A stretch of DNA of 64,000 bases from Rhizoclosmatium globosum (lineage: Eukaryota; Chytridiomycota; Chytridiomycetes; Chytridiales; Chytriomycetaceae), in the NCBI GenBank assembly GCA_002104985.1, contig MCGO01000010.1:1-64000 (forward strand), given 5' to 3'. The stretch's first letter is position 1. Every line of letters begins with the position of its first letter. The notes under the pieces are model-generated. The model made no database searches. It worked only from the letters and a program-made list of their open reading frames with translations, and had not been told where the DNA came from. Shown here piece by piece: positions 41,845-54,380 of the stretch. Position numbers and translations under genes: made by a program.

Positions 41845-44800
41845 TTATGGAACACAGCAGCTTCCAACATTGGGGATGTAATTCAACTTGTAATAATTGT
41901 AGTGGACAGCGTATGCATCAGCGAGTTCACTTGCTCCATTGGCTCCGTACTTGATTCCTCTCAATGTATCCATCAAAGTTGGCCAGGCATTTGGTTGCGT
42001 TCCTTGTTGAGTTTTTCCTTTCCAATCTGGAAAATAATTAATGACTGAAGAATTGAGAATTAATACTTACAGAGACCTTCAACTTTGTTATATGCTCCTG
42101 TCCCAAAATCTTCAGTGTGACAGAAGGCATGTGTTAATTCGTGCAGGAAAATAGCAGCTCTACTACGCTTTGGAGTGAAACCAAAGAGGGTAGACAAACT
42201 GTTTCCATTATATACTCCATAAGAAGCGTCATTGATAGCCAAGTTGTCAAAGAACAAGTTTCCAAGATAAATCTGACCGGATTTGGTTTTTGCGACAACG
42301 CCATCGCCAAATGCCTGGTACGTGTTATCGATTCCATCGCATCGGTTAATAAACCACTTCCCAGTGTTCATAATGTTTGCATAACACTGATTTACGCGTT
42401 CTCCATCCCCTTTAGTTCCAAAGGCATAGGTGAAGTGGGCTGGCTTTGTCGTCGCAAGAGCCTCGGCTTGCATAGCAGTCAAAGCCTTTAACACTGAATT
42501 GGCGTTTTAAAATGAGTCCGAAACGTTTTAAATGAGACTCAACTGCCTGGCACAAAGGCTTTCAAAATCTTGTCGAGTCCACGCGCCATACAATCCTGAC
42601 TGATTTCAATATCTTGTCCTCCCTTACATGTAACAGTTGAACCAGCTCGGCGAAGAGAGCACGTCGTCGCGTAATCGGTTGGAATCGTGATAACCGTACC
42701 CTGGGTCTTTGGAGACGGTGTTTTTGGGCAACTGGGCATAGGAATTGTAATCAGCGCTTTTGAGGCACGAGTCTGGAGGTGGGAGGATTCGAAGTCATAG
42801 GCATCACGGCGGTGCAGAACGGAAGAGCCAGCTGAAACTGACGCGTTGTACGAAATGATTTCTCCAGAATCATAAAGTAGGAGGTAGTTACTGGCTCCAG
42901 ACTTTCCATATAGAGCGGATCCCTGAGCATATAAGCCAGCTGCTACTCCAGCATACACTTCAATACCAGCTGAAGCAGCTGTGTAAGAGCCCGTGTTAGA
43001 GACTCCTGCAGAAGCAGTGGAAGAAACGTGGATACCAGCATCTATATCGAGTGGTTTAGAAATTATCAGTTTTGATGTTATTGACCACTCACAAATATCT
43101 CCTTTGACACCAATCTCAGCATCAATTAATCCATTCAAGACGTCAACCTTGACAAACACTTTTGGAATCAAATCAGTGCGGACTGTTCCATCAATGTTGA
43201 TATTAGCATTGAGTGATTGAGTGGTTGTTGGTGAAGAAACGGAAGTCGGAATTTGTGGGGAATTGCTAGAAAACGGTACACCGTTGTACTGAATATTGAC
43301 TGTGGGCATTGTGGCTGTAAACTTGGCGGCGATATTTCCAGACATTTCAAGACGAGCTTGAATCGTAGAGTCAATAGCAGCTCCAACGCCTCCCTCCAAA
43401 ATATAAGGAACGTAGAATCCAGCAGTTGGTGATTTGATAAGGTTGACAACACCGGTTGAATATGAAATAGTTGCAAGTGCTTGGAGTGTCAACTCCATTT
43501 GGACGTTACCACCAGCTGCAGAAAGACAATTTTAGAAGTCGATGTTAGCCGTTTATACCACGTACCTGTCATATATGCGTTAAATGAATCCACACGTCCA
43601 CGGTAGAGATTTCCGGTAATACGAACACCGGCGCTACCAACGAATGTTGCTTGTCCCTTCAAGTACACGTCAATATTGGCACTGACAATAACACCGTTGA
43701 TATTGCAGGTTTTATCTCCATGAGCCAGCCATTGTGTTGGGAATGGAACAACTTTTGTAAACCCAATACCTCCGTTTGCATTACAGTTACCCGTCCACCA
43801 ATTACAAGACACTACCAAAGATTTAAGTATGTACGTTACCGTAATATATCCTTACCATCTCTGGTTCCAAGAGTCCCATTGTTATAAGCGTTCCATTCCT
43901 GCACAGCTGCCTGTTCATCAGCGGATTGAACTGGCTGGGAAAATCCGTTGGTGACAAACTGTTGCGAGAAGTTGAGTAAAAAATAACTTTTTAAAAACTG
44001 TCCTACATCAGAGATGAAAGTGACATCTTGGTTTGAGCGACGGGAGATACCCTTTTTTTCGGCGCGCCAATCATAATTGACATGAACTTTCAAAATTGCT
44101 GATGTGGTTTGCAGGTAGGTCTTGTAAACAACGTCGGTGGATGGGAGAGTTTCAACGGAGTGCACTCGAGCATAATAACCACCCCCACAGTCTTTGGGAA
44201 GTGAAAGAATAACGTGTTGCTTGATGAATCCAAATTCGGTTTTGCATTCGTTAGCTGTACTGGCACTGAGAGTTTTGTGACAATAAATGAAAACAGTTTG
44301 ACCATGCTTGTTGTGGCGTGAGGAACATCCATCAATTACTAAGCCAGTTTCAGGCAGCGTTGTACTTGTTGAGGCATCTCTGCGGGAAGAAACAGATCGT
44401 GGAGCTCTGATGTGAAGCCCACTCCCCGCAGGTGATGACAATTGAACAATTGCTCCTTGTGGGCCAACCACCATAATATACCCGACTCGTTCATCAAACC
44501 TCCAGAGTCGCTTTGATTATATACTGTTTTGGAAATCGAAACTTTCAGAGCTGTTCCTCCGAAACCAGTCTGTGCGTCTGAAGACGAAGTTTGTACATTG
44601 GAATCTGTCGCGCCAGTGTAAATGATCCAATTTTGGAGAGTTCCACCACACTCTGCCAACGCGTTAGCAGAACAAGGTGTTGTACACGCATTGCCAGGGC
44701 CATAAAGGTATTTCCACAGGAACAAGTATTGCCGTTTTGACTAGCGGAAACTTTGTAGCCTAAACTGACACATTGGTTGTAGCAAGTAATTGGCCCGATC

Positions 44801-47588
44801 ATATTCAGAGTTGTGCGATATGGACCGACATCAGGGGTGGCAGCATTGTCTGCCCAGCACCCGGCAACAACGGCGTTGCTGGGAAGTGCGGAAGGGTCGT
44901 CCAAAATGATGGTCTGTGTGGCAGCATTCTGTTTGAACTTTAGAACAAATAAACACTGAATTCAGAACTTACACTGATAGTTCCACATCCATCAATCAAG
45001 TTCCATTGCACTGTAAGGGTTGAACCAGCTACCAAATCACGGGGTGAACGAGATAATACACTGGCTCTCCAACCTGTACCACTGGAACATGTTGGGGCAA
45101 TGGTGGTTGATACAGCTGGAACAGTGAGTGCTCCTACGAAAGATGTGCCGGACACAACAGCTGCTTCAATCGTAGAATATAGTACATGAACATTTTGCGA
45201 AGAAGCTGGAATCGCTCCGATGACTGGAGCTGCGGCAGGAGGTGTGACTGTGATTGGAGCCAACATCGCCTTCAAAATAGCTTGAGACAACGCGTTCAAC
45301 TGCGCGTTAACTTGAAGAACCAGAGAATCTTGTTTTTGTTGAGTAGACCCTGCGGTGAAAGCCAGGTAAATGCCATTGAGGTTGAAACGCTGAAGAGAAA
45401 GTTTTGTATTGAATGGGTTCGTGCTTCCAGCAGTAGGAGCGGTGGCCAAAATTGGAGTAACAGAGTATTCGATAGTAAAGTTAACATAGTTCAGTCCCCC
45501 AACTGTCACAGAGTCAGTGGTGTTAAATTGATACTTGCTCAAGAATGTTGTCGCAACTAAAGGCTTAGTATAACCAGGGTTGTTCTTAATGAACTGCAAG
45601 GCGGGAACGCTTGAGAAGGCTGCAATATTTTGAAGCTGAGTAATTGCCAATCCCAATGCTGCTTGGAGAAAAGGATCAAAGTTGACATTCACATTCACCA
45701 ACCATGATATATCTTCAAGTGTAACAGTACTTGCCACGCCACCAGATGGAAGTGTAGGTGTAATATCAGCAGAAGCAGCTATCGTCCAGTTTCCGACGGC
45801 ATTAGTGATTTTGAGCTGATTCAATTGCGCCTTGGTGCCTTGAATCAAAATGTCTGCTGGGTAATTAGATAATGATACGATGTCAAGCAGTCCTCCAATT
45901 GCCGCATAGGGAGTGTAAGCTGGATCCGTGTTGACAACCAGGTTGCTAGCATCAGCACCAGCCAAAAAGTGGCAGATGTGAAATTGAAGGTATAAAACGA
46001 TTTATCACGACCGCCTAACGAAAGTATTCCTGGAAAATCAACAAAGGACGCCACCGGATACACGTCATAGTTCGATCTGATACCTTATATTTAAGTTTCT
46101 CAAATCAATAGAATTTTTTGGATTTACCTCTTCAATGTTGACATTTGTCCAATAAACACATCGGCCCAACGACCCGATCTACAATAGCCATAAGCATCGT
46201 AGATTGAGCAACCAATCGAACAAGGATCGTTCGCGCTAAGAACATTCATTCTGCGATCGGTTTCAGCCTCAGACGCATATTGGGTCTCCAGCTGAGCCAT
46301 ATAGCCGAAATTTATTCCAAGAATATTAAGCTGTGCTTGAGCGGAAACAGAGACACCATTGACTCCATCTTGTGGGCGGAAGATGACAGCCAAGTTAACA
46401 GTGTTCTGGCCAACGTAGTTTCCGACAGCATACTTAGCAAAGAACGGATCCAAAGGTTGAGCAGGTAGAGTAGACACGTCAATTGAAGCGTAGATACCGG
46501 AAGGAGAGCATTGATAATCGCCACCAACGTCAGGAACAGTGGTATTCAAATTCCAAATACCAGTCGAGTTCGCCTTAGCAAGAGAAACAGTTGAGTCGAG
46601 GAATGGAAACTTGATGGGGAGCGAAAGTTGGAGCTGCTTAATATTAATCACTCCTTGCTGGAACGAACCATACACTGAAGAGAACGCGTCCAATGTGACC
46701 GAAAATGTACAAGTAGCACATCCTGGAAACCCAGCTGAAGTCGAGATCGTAAGACCGGTCCACGTGTCTCCTGCAGCTGTTGCATCACCTGGACTTACTC
46801 CCAAAAAGTCCAAGAAGGGCCAAGAAGTGTCCAAAAAGCTGTTTTGATGCCTTTAATATTAATATAAATCAGCAGATTACTTACGCATCGTTCACGGGAA
46901 ACGTCGAGTTGATCAGTGTGTTGAGACCAAACCCGGTGAGATACCAAATCAAGCTAAGCCCTCCTTGGTTCCAACCAGTAACATATTGCACATCACCCGA
47001 GTCGTAATATGTAGGGTTGGGAAAAGCTGGAAACTGGATGATAAGATTGTTGGAGTCTGCAACAACGCAAACAGTAATGGCAGTTGCTCCTGTTGGGCGC
47101 TTTGCAAGAGACTCTAGAATTACTTGAGATCCAGTGATGGAGAAGAATGGAACCGATCCAATAGCAAGGGACTTGATACCGGCGGAGGTAGACGACGATG
47201 AAAACAAGCCCAGCCAAAGAGGGTTCGTGTTGGTAGAGTTCAACGGAATGCCGGCACATGCAGCTTTAGCCAGAATGCTGGTTGGAGCTGTGGCGACGCC
47301 ATTCGCTTTTGAGTGGGGTGGATGAGAAATTATGTACCAAACTCCGAAAGATATTATTAGTGGGGATGAAACGATCTACTTACTTGCTCCGGCGAGAATA
47401 ACCCATGGTGCCGTGACGGATCCACTTGTTACCGCCTGAGAAGTGGCTCCGGATGATCCTGGATCAGTGGTTGAAAAGGTTACCGCGCTGGCCCATTTCG
47501 CAACTGGCTGCGTGAACGGAAACTTGGGACCTGCAGCTGTCACGGTTGAGATTAACAGAATAAGCACTGCCTCAGTGGAGTAGTGCAT
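41845..47588 (-). CDS. giant secreted WSC-domain and M35-like metalloprotease protein
   Basis: One multi-exon gene on my reading, about 1,700 residues. It starts with a signal peptide (MHYSTEAVLILLISTVTAAG). Long Thr/Ser/Val-rich beta-type regions follow (47.3-45.0 kb). At 44.9-44.6 kb a WSC domain is seen: VAGCWADNAATPDVGPYRT, then CYNQC and CSCG. More beta-rich sequence follows to 42.5 kb. The C-terminal module has the zinc motif HELTHAFCHTEDFGTGAYN and, in the last exon, ASELADAYAVHYNYYKLN, which together match aspzincin (M35, LysM-endopeptidase/deuterolysin) proteases; the Asp of ELADAY is the likely third zinc ligand. Single-base losses appear near 45957, 44707 and 44500. Two adjacent genes rather than one remains possible, with a split in the 43.8-44.9 kb region. 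Confidence 0.65.
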
Positions 47589-48016
47589 GTTGCTGCTTGG
47601 CTGCTCTTTTTTTTGGTACTAATGGGTTGCTGTAAATTGCTTTGAAATACCCATCTGTTGTGCGCGTGCCAAAATTGCACAACGCCTCTTATCACATGAT
47701 CGTGTTTCTGTTCTGGAAATTGGTTTGGCCAGTAAAAGTGAGCACGTTTTTTTTGAACCACGCACTCGTCCAAGCCACAAGTTATGGCTCCGCTCCATTC
47801 ACAGGCGAGATATCAGCGTAAACAGATAAGAAGATCCGATACTTGAACTTTTTAATTCACGCGGACCGCTTCCGACGTTTTGTGGAGTGCAACGAACTTC
47901 ACAACACTTGCACTGGTGAATTTTGTCATCAAGTCCTAAGGTATCATCACCATAACTCATATTTACAAAATGTTTTTTGCTCAGAATGAAGAGATTCAAC
48001 ATCTTTACCCCAAAAC
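47589..48016. promoter_or_regulatory. divergent upstream region, protease to phosphodiesterase
   Basis: 428 bp between two divergent start codons (47588 minus and 48017 plus). No open frame of note. A poly-A/T tract lies at 47608-47616. It presumably holds both promoters. Confidence 0.4.
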
Positions 48017-49446
48017 ATGTCCACACAGTCTGAACGCCGTCCATTGCTTCCCTCGAATGATGCACCTAAGTCACAGCAATCATTTAAGTTATTGTTTGCA
48101 GCTCTGGGCTTGGCAGCCTTTGCATTGGTGGTGTACTCAATAGGGAACCAGTCAAGCCACGAGTTTGACAGCCGGACAGTCATCCTGATTTCACTCGATG
48201 GAACCCGTGCAGAGTATCTTTCACGCGGAGTATCACCAACCTTGGACTTGATCCGTAAGCTCTCCTTTACCAACTTTGACAGCTTCCCACTCACCAAACC
48301 CGTTCCAACTTCCAACCATACAAACCAACCAACAACCAATCCAATACAGGCTCCACCGGCATCCACGCACCATCAATGCGTCCATCCTTCCCAACGCTCA
48401 CCTGGCCAAACCACTACTCCCTCGCAACAGGCCTCTACCCAGACTCCCACGGAATCGTCGGAAACATCTTCCACGACACCCGCACAAACAAAACATTCGA
48501 CTACATGGACATGGACGGCCAACGAAACAGCGAATGGTGGGGCGGCGAGCCAATCTGGATCACCGCCGAGAAATCTGGAATCACAACTGCAAACTGCATG
48601 TGGCCGGGCTCCACGGCCGAAATTAAACATACGCGGCCGTCGTTGTATCGGGAGTGGGATTGGCGGGTTAGTCATGAACAGAGAATTGATATTGCTGTGG
48701 AGTGGCTTGCACTGCCTCCATCCAAAAGACCGCTTTTCGTTGCTGTCTATTTGGGCGATGTTGACCACGCGGGTCACATGTACGGCCCAGATTCGCCGCA
48801 AGTCAACTTCGAACTCACAAACTTGGACAACAGTATCGCGAAGCTAATTACAGGCGTGGAACGAATTTCCAAGCGTGCATGGTACGAATCCGTGAACATC
48901 ATTGTCGTATCCGATCACGGAATGGGTGAAGGAAACACCTTGTCCAAGTTTGTCTTTTTGGATGACTTTGTCGATTCAACCAAGTTTACAATTGTCGACG
49001 ACGTGGCAGTGCACATCTTCCCAACCAATGACCAAGACATGGAGTCTTTATACCAAACGTGGAAATCAGCAAGTCTTGCGTCTGGGCACTGGAACATCTG
49101 GAAAAAGGAAGAAATCCCAGCTGAATACCATTACTCTACCAACGTGCGTATTGCTCCACTAATTGCAGTCCCTGACCCCGGCTGGGCTGTCAGCTCAAGA
49201 TCATCAAACAAGATTCTTTCGAAGCCGTTTGAGTTGAAGGGAATGCACGGTTACAACAATTCTCACCCTGATATGCAAGCAATCTTTGTTGCCGCGGGTC
49301 CCGCTTTCAAGCCAGCCACACAACCAATCAAACCGTTTGAGAATATCGAGATTTACAATTTAATCGCTCGCGTTATGGGTCTCAAACAGACAGCAGTCAA
49401 CAATGGAACAGTTGCGGCAAGTTTATTTGATGGATACCTTCACTAA
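48017..49446 (+). CDS. type I phosphodiesterase/nucleotide pyrophosphatase (ENPP-like)
   Basis: Exons 48017-48254 and 48350-49446, joined in phase 1, about 444 residues. It is a type II membrane protein: short cytosolic N-terminus, one helix (LLFAALGLAAFALVVYSIG), then an extracellular or lumenal catalytic domain. The metal site begins VILISLDGTRAEY; the nucleophile Thr is in PTLTWPNHYSLATGLYP; further metal ligands are in GDVDHAGHMYGP and VVSDHGMGE, and the last His in LKGMHGYNN. The family hydrolyses nucleotide and other phosphodiester bonds; the closest fungal functions are nucleotide scavenging at the cell surface. It lacks the somatomedin and nuclease domains of animal ENPP1-3, which is normal for fungi. 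All catalytic residues I can check are present. Confidence 0.92.
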
Positions 49447-49618
49447 TGTGACTATGCTCGCAAATAAAGAACACCATAATATATATACGTATAAATTGTA
49501 TTCTGTATAAATTCATAAAACAAGGAATATCATCAAAAGACGAGGAAAAGGAAAACCAACAAAACAGATGCAAAAAAAGAGTTCCAGACTCTTTCAAAGT
49601 CCACCTACACTACACAGC

Positions 49619-52600
49619 TCAAACCACACTTCTCTTATGACTATCAGTAGCCCACTCCTTCAACCACCCAACCATATACACAGTCGACATGGAGAATCGA
49701 ATGAAACTCAACACAGCCACACTCCAAAGCAAGAAACTCAAGTACGGGTTCACTTGTCCAGGCTTAGTCAACTTATTCAGAATCCAACCATTCGTGAAAA
49801 TGAACACGAGAAGAAAGTTGGAGAAGAACCAAAGGAGGACAGTGTTTGTTCGGAACTGCTTGAAAAAGTCGTCGTCGTCGGTTTTGATCGTGTTGTCTTC
49901 TTTACGGTCACGGAGGTGTGCGGCTTCGTGGTCGAGCTTGTGGAGGACTCCGGCGTAGTACTCGTCGGCATCTTGGTTTTGCTCAGGGAGGTCGACAGTT
50001 GCAATCTTTTCTCCGGCTGCGTTGGTGGAGGTAGTGACCGCTGGGAGGTTAGAGGCTTCAGTAATTCCCTTGGTTCCCCAAGAAACGTCGTGAATGTTAC
50101 AGACTAAAGTTAAAATTTAGAATTGAGCTGTCACAAAGAAAAAAAATTGTACTCACAAGCATAGACCATGAGAATGTTGCAGAAAGCTGGAATCATAAAC
50201 AAGTACTGCAACATACACGTGAAAACGTGCCATGGATCCAAGAACATCAAACTTGAAATCAAGTACAAAGCATATGTACTCAAAGTCGAGACAACCAAAT
50301 CTCTGAACGAGCTGTTGGTTGCAACATACTTGACAAAGTCGAACAATCCATTTGGCTGGCTGTCAATGTACACTTGAATCGAGACCTTGATGGTCCAGAT
50401 ACCCATAAAGAGCATGAAACCCATCAAGATTGCAAAAATGCAGGCGAATCCAATATACATACGCTTAGCGGCTTCTGGGCGGTTACCCATCGAAGCAATA
50501 ACCATGGCCAAGACGGAACCAAGATAAATGGATCGAAGGACACCGGAAACGGAACCTCCGTATGGATAGAATGGATCGTTTCCTTTCACATCAACCACAC
50601 CTCCAGTACAAGCAGCCAAGTCAGAGGAATCAGCAATGTTGAAAAGGAACTAATTCAGATACATCAGTATTCCGAAGAACAGCAAAGAATAGATTGTACT
50701 CACGTAGAATGAAAGGTACATGTTACCAATATTGAACCATGCAAAAAGCAAGTTAATACTGTTGTAAATGGTCTCCAAGAACAAGATCCACTTTCGCGCC
50801 TGAGTGTGTCCCGACTTCCAAATACGGCCAGAGTTCATCACAGCATGAACAGACGCAAAGAAAGAACCGTTGAGCCAACGACGTCTCTGCTTGATCAAGT
50901 CATGCAACTCGCTTGGAACATCGGTTTCAGCCTTCGCACTCTTGACGTACTTGAGCACATTCTGAGAGTCAGATCTCATCACGAGCTCGAAACAGAGGAT
51001 ACGGTCTTCAGCGAGGTACATGTTTGCTTCAGAGACGTTTGTTCCGTGAGGCTTTTCTCCCTTGAAGTAGCATTCCAAGGGACGGCCTTGAAGGGCTTTC
51101 CAACGGTAGGCTGAGAAGGCTCCTGGAAGCACAGAGATGTATCCAAAGACGGACTCAAGGGGTTTGTCGAGAATGTTGGACATTTTGTATTCAAAGTTCT
51201 GGACGGCAACGACTGGGTTGATCAAGTTCTTCCAGTATGGACCCAATTCGGCAGCAATCTCTCCACAGGCTCCGGCAACGTGTTCGTTACGCTCGAATGC
51301 TATTTTGAGTATTGGGCTGATCAGTATACACCAAAAGTAGACGAAGAAACAACTAACCTCGGTACAAGTGGTAGAAACTCTCCTTAGTTGGCTTGGTACC
51401 AATATCAATCAAGATACAAATCTCAGGATCCAACTGCTCACAGACAGATGAGAAGAACCATCTGTGAGAGTTAATTTTCTTGGCATTTTTCTCCTTGAGC
51501 AAAAACAAGGTTTGGACGGGAACAATGTTTTGATGCTTTGCAGGGTCATCGGCGAAACGAGCCACCAAGTTCTTGTCAACACGGACTTGTGTGCTGAATT
51601 CGAAGAAGTGACCAGTCACAGGCTGTCCGTTCACGGAGGCACGTGGGAGACCATCCATGTAACAACCCATGACAGAGAGAACGTCGAGAGTCTTTTGGTT
51701 CACCTTGGCACGACCTAGTTTTTGTGGAATGTAAGTGTTAACGAGTGGACTTCCCCATCAAATTTGAATGGAAGATAACAAACCATCAGACACAATGACC
51801 ACAACGATTTCCTTCCATGAGTCAGGGCCCCATCCAAGACAGTTTCCAGAACAGAGGTATGCAATGTTATCCATGACGGCGGACATGGACTTTGAGAAGA
51901 GGACGTCGTCTTCGTTGTACATAGTACAGACGACAGCGATACGAGTACGACGCCCATACTTTTTGGGACGCAAGGTATATGTGCTTGTAAAATCATTTGG
52001 ATCGGTGGTGGCAGCAGTGTATCTAAGGGGAGGAAGGGAAAGGGTTCAGAAAATCAAGTGCCAAGATTCATTTAAGAGGAATCCATCCGAAGGCAGTACC
52101 TCAAGTGAGTGAATTCTTCGCCATCCTTGTACTTGCAGTGTTCAAGGTACTTTTTGGAAAGGGGGATGCTGACAATGAACTGGCCATCTGTCAAAACGAC
52201 CTCCTTCTTGACCATCTTTGTGGCTTTCCGCACAAAGGGGGCGTATCCTTGCACACGTTGTGGTTGGGAAGTGCTGCCGCCTTGTGGTTGTTGTTGTTGC
52301 TGTGGAGGATATGCAGGTTGCTGGTTGATGTACTGAGGCTGAGGTTGAGCGTATTGCGCATACTATTTAACTAGTTAGTGAATTTGCAAAAAGTAATTGA
52401 GGGAAGGATCAAGGATGGGTGTTCAAGAAGAGGCAAGGCAGACACTCGCTCAAGATTTGAATTTGGGTGACAAAGGAGAGTGCACGAGTCAGGAGTGCGA
52501 TGGGGCACTTGACACAATTCAACGAATGCAACCAGCTTCACTCATTGTGCATTCAAACCGTTCCCTTCCACCAAGAAACAACAGGTCCCAATCTGAACAC

Positions 52601-52736
52601 AACCACAAACACAACCACGAACAACGCACCTGGGACGACGGAGCCGGCGCAGGGGAAAGTGGCTGGTACTGGTACGGATTGGCCGGTGGTGGTGCGCCAG
52701 GGAAGCCGCCCGGTGGAGGCGGGTACTGCTGCCCGG

Positions 52737-52779
<43 letters not shown>

Positions 52780-52893
52780 TTGGTATGGATTCGCACTTGC
52801 ATTCGCTACATAGGGCGAGTTGCTGCGCTGCTTTGGCTGTTGGGCTGCAGCGCCAGAGAGTGGTGGTGGTGGTGGGTACGGGTTGTCACTCAT
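49619..52893 (-). CDS. chitin synthase 7 of 7 (CHS7)
   Basis: Start Met at 52893 opens a Pro-rich and poly-Gln tail; exon 1 ends at a GTGCGT donor near 52630 and the next exon begins at about 52364. Then [106 protein letters not shown] and [14 protein letters not shown]. The Val of DVGTKP is Ile here. It ends SHKRSVV. It resembles CHS1 more than its positional neighbours (shared [21 protein letters not shown], an acidic Asp run near the C-terminus), and it is separated from the main block by the protease and phosphodiesterase genes. I saw no frame break. Confidence 0.9.
52737..52781 (-). repeat. CAACAG microsatellite coding poly-Gln
   Basis: Near-perfect TTGCTG repeat on the plus strand, giving about 15 consecutive Gln codons in the CHS7 N-terminal tail. 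CAA and CAG alternate, so it will slip less than pure CAG. Confidence 0.9.
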
Positions 52894-53094
52894 TCGTTGA
52901 TTGTTTCTTGGTTTTTGAAAGGTGGTTGGTTGGTCGTTGGTGGAAATGAAAAAGGAAATCACAGACACGCCGCCAAGGATTCAAAAGAAAGGGTTCGACT
53001 GCCACCCTTGATTGATTTCATTTGCATTTTACTTTCTCGTTTGACTAACACAATGCCCGTATTGTTTCCATTTTATCGTTCACAAGTTCAAACA

Positions 53095-53124
53095 ATGGTA
53101 CCAACAATGGATTCATCACAATGA
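53095..53124 (+). promoter_or_regulatory. short upstream ORF before the seven-helix gene
   Basis: ATG GTA through TGA, nine codons, ends 16 bp before the main ATG at 53141. A further ATG at 53121 overlaps the main start in another frame. This could lower translation of the downstream protein. Confidence 0.35.
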
Positions 53125-53140
53125 AACTTTATCTCAAATC

Positions 53141-54106
53141 ATGGACAACTCGACAACGAACGTTACGGCTCCCGACTCAATCCATGTTGCAATGATTGCG
53201 ACTGATCTTGATGTAAAACTCAATCCTTCCATGGTTCAAACGTTGTCCATTTTGGAGGTGGAAAGTGAAGCTAAAAACACAATCGTAGCGTTCCGCATCC
53301 TCTATGCCATCATCATGCTCCTACTTCTTTTCGTTTACAATTCTTATGTTCGACCAGAAGACAGACTCAAGCCCAAAAATGTTCTGCTCAGTGCACTCAC
53401 GGCATCCTCTAGCTTATACTTTGCTGCTCAAACCTATTGGTACCTCAACCCGTCATCTCTGTCCTTATTATGCCATCTCATCTCGATTTGCGTCCTTGAG
53501 ATTCTTTATCTCCATTACCTGTTCCAACGAAGCTACGACGTGCTACTGGTCCAAACAAGCAGACTCACAATGCGTACAATCACCTACATTATCTGGATTG
53601 CTACGGCCATCACATTAATTCCTCTGGTGGTCACGATTTTTATTTACAACGACTGGGACACATTCTTCCTTATTGCAAACGCTATAACTTACATCCCAAC
53701 ACCTTTAATTCTCCTTTTGGGTATCTTTTTAATTACCGTATACATGAGACAAGTGAATCAAATGAACCAGGAAGCACAAGAACAAGAGGCTACACTTACT
53801 AAGGAGACAAAGCGGTTCACGGAAATTATTTATCGCTATGGAATCACATGCATTATTCTCACTGCAATTTCGTTGTTGTTCCGCACAGTAGCTTCAGCAC
53901 TCGTGGCCAAGCCAAAAGTGTCATTGGCAGAAATCGACACATATTTTTGGCTAGTGGGGGCCAGTGAGGTTTGCGCATTTGCGAATGGAATTGTCCTCAT
54001 TACCCAGAAAATGAAGCTGGTTTTCTTGGCCGACGAGCTTCTGGGAGATAAGTATGTTGCCTCTGAACCAGAAACTGTTAAATCCGTCAAACGAAGCTTT
54101 GGTTAG
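53141..54106 (+). CDS. seven-transmembrane protein of unknown family
   Basis: Intronless, 321 residues. The N-terminus has two potential N-glycosylation sites (NST, NVT). I count seven hydrophobic segments at about residues 47-66, 80-100, 103-126, 142-166, 172-200, 226-250 and 262-284, with a charged loop (QMNQEAQEQEATLTKETKR) between helices 5 and 6 and a basic tail. The topology and loop pattern suggest a receptor-like (GPCR-like) protein. I do not see a retinal-binding Lys context, so opsin is not supported. No family name can be given. Its last codons and 3' flank are repeated at 55486. Confidence 0.7.
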   Translation: MDNSTTNVTAPDSIHVAMIATDLDVKLNPSMVQTLSILEVESEAKNTIVAFRILYAIIMLLLLFVYNSYVRPEDRLKPKNVLLSALTASSSLYFAAQTYWYLNPSSLSLLCHLISICVLEILYLHYLFQRSYDVLLVQTSRLTMRTITYIIWIATAITLIPLVVTIFIYNDWDTFFLIANAITYIPTPLILLLGIFLITVYMRQVNQMNQEAQEQEATLTKETKRFTEIIYRYGITCIILTAISLLFRTVASALVAKPKVSLAEIDTYFWLVGASEVCAFANGIVLITQKMKLVFLADELLGDKYVASEPETVKSVKRSFG

Positions 54107-54133
54107 GTCCTCGGATTTTTTTATTTCTTCTTC
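54091..54133 (+). repeat. 43-bp direct repeat, left copy
   Basis: Begins ACGAAGCTTTGGTTAGGTCC, covering the stop of the seven-helix gene, and ends in a T run and TTCTTCTTC. The same sequence with one fewer T lies at 55486-55527. The pair brackets about 1.35 kb of repetitive DNA. Confidence 0.85.
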
Positions 54134-54170
54134 TATTACCATTGAATTCTACATGTGGACTCCATAGGAC

Positions 54171-54380
54171 TTAGCGATACATTAGGGAGTTCCTTGAATA
54201 TCTATTGTTTATTATGTTGTTCTGGAAGTATGAAAATAACACGATTCCGTCGCGATCCACATCAACTGCAACTGCCTTTCTTTTCTGTTTTAAGATTCGC
54301 TTGTGATAGTCTTGGAGAATAGTGGTGTCCTGGAAATCAACGTAAGGCATCCAAGAAGTTTGGTCCTTGGGAAGGTTCAT
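54171..54380 (-). CDS. 69-codon ORF, possibly a gene fragment
   Basis: Open from ATG 54380 to TAA. The sequence (for example SWMPYVDFQDTTILQDYHKR, then VDVDRDGIVLFSYFQ) looks like folded-protein sequence and has a faint WWE-domain flavour, but that is impression only. It lies antisense to the start of the degenerate repeat locus and is probably a remnant. Confidence 0.2.
   Translation of the reverse strand: MNLPKDQTSWMPYVDFQDTTILQDYHKRILKQKRKAVAVDVDRDGIVLFSYFQNNIINNRYSRNSLMYR

Noticed and set aside
41824..42494. Plus-strand frames opposite the M35 module
   Set aside because: The minus strand carries the HELTHAFCH zinc motif and spliced continuity; the plus frames are shadows.
53141..54106. 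Seven-helix gene as a microbial rhodopsin
   Set aside because: I find no Lys in the expected place of helix 7 and no opsin proton-pathway motif.
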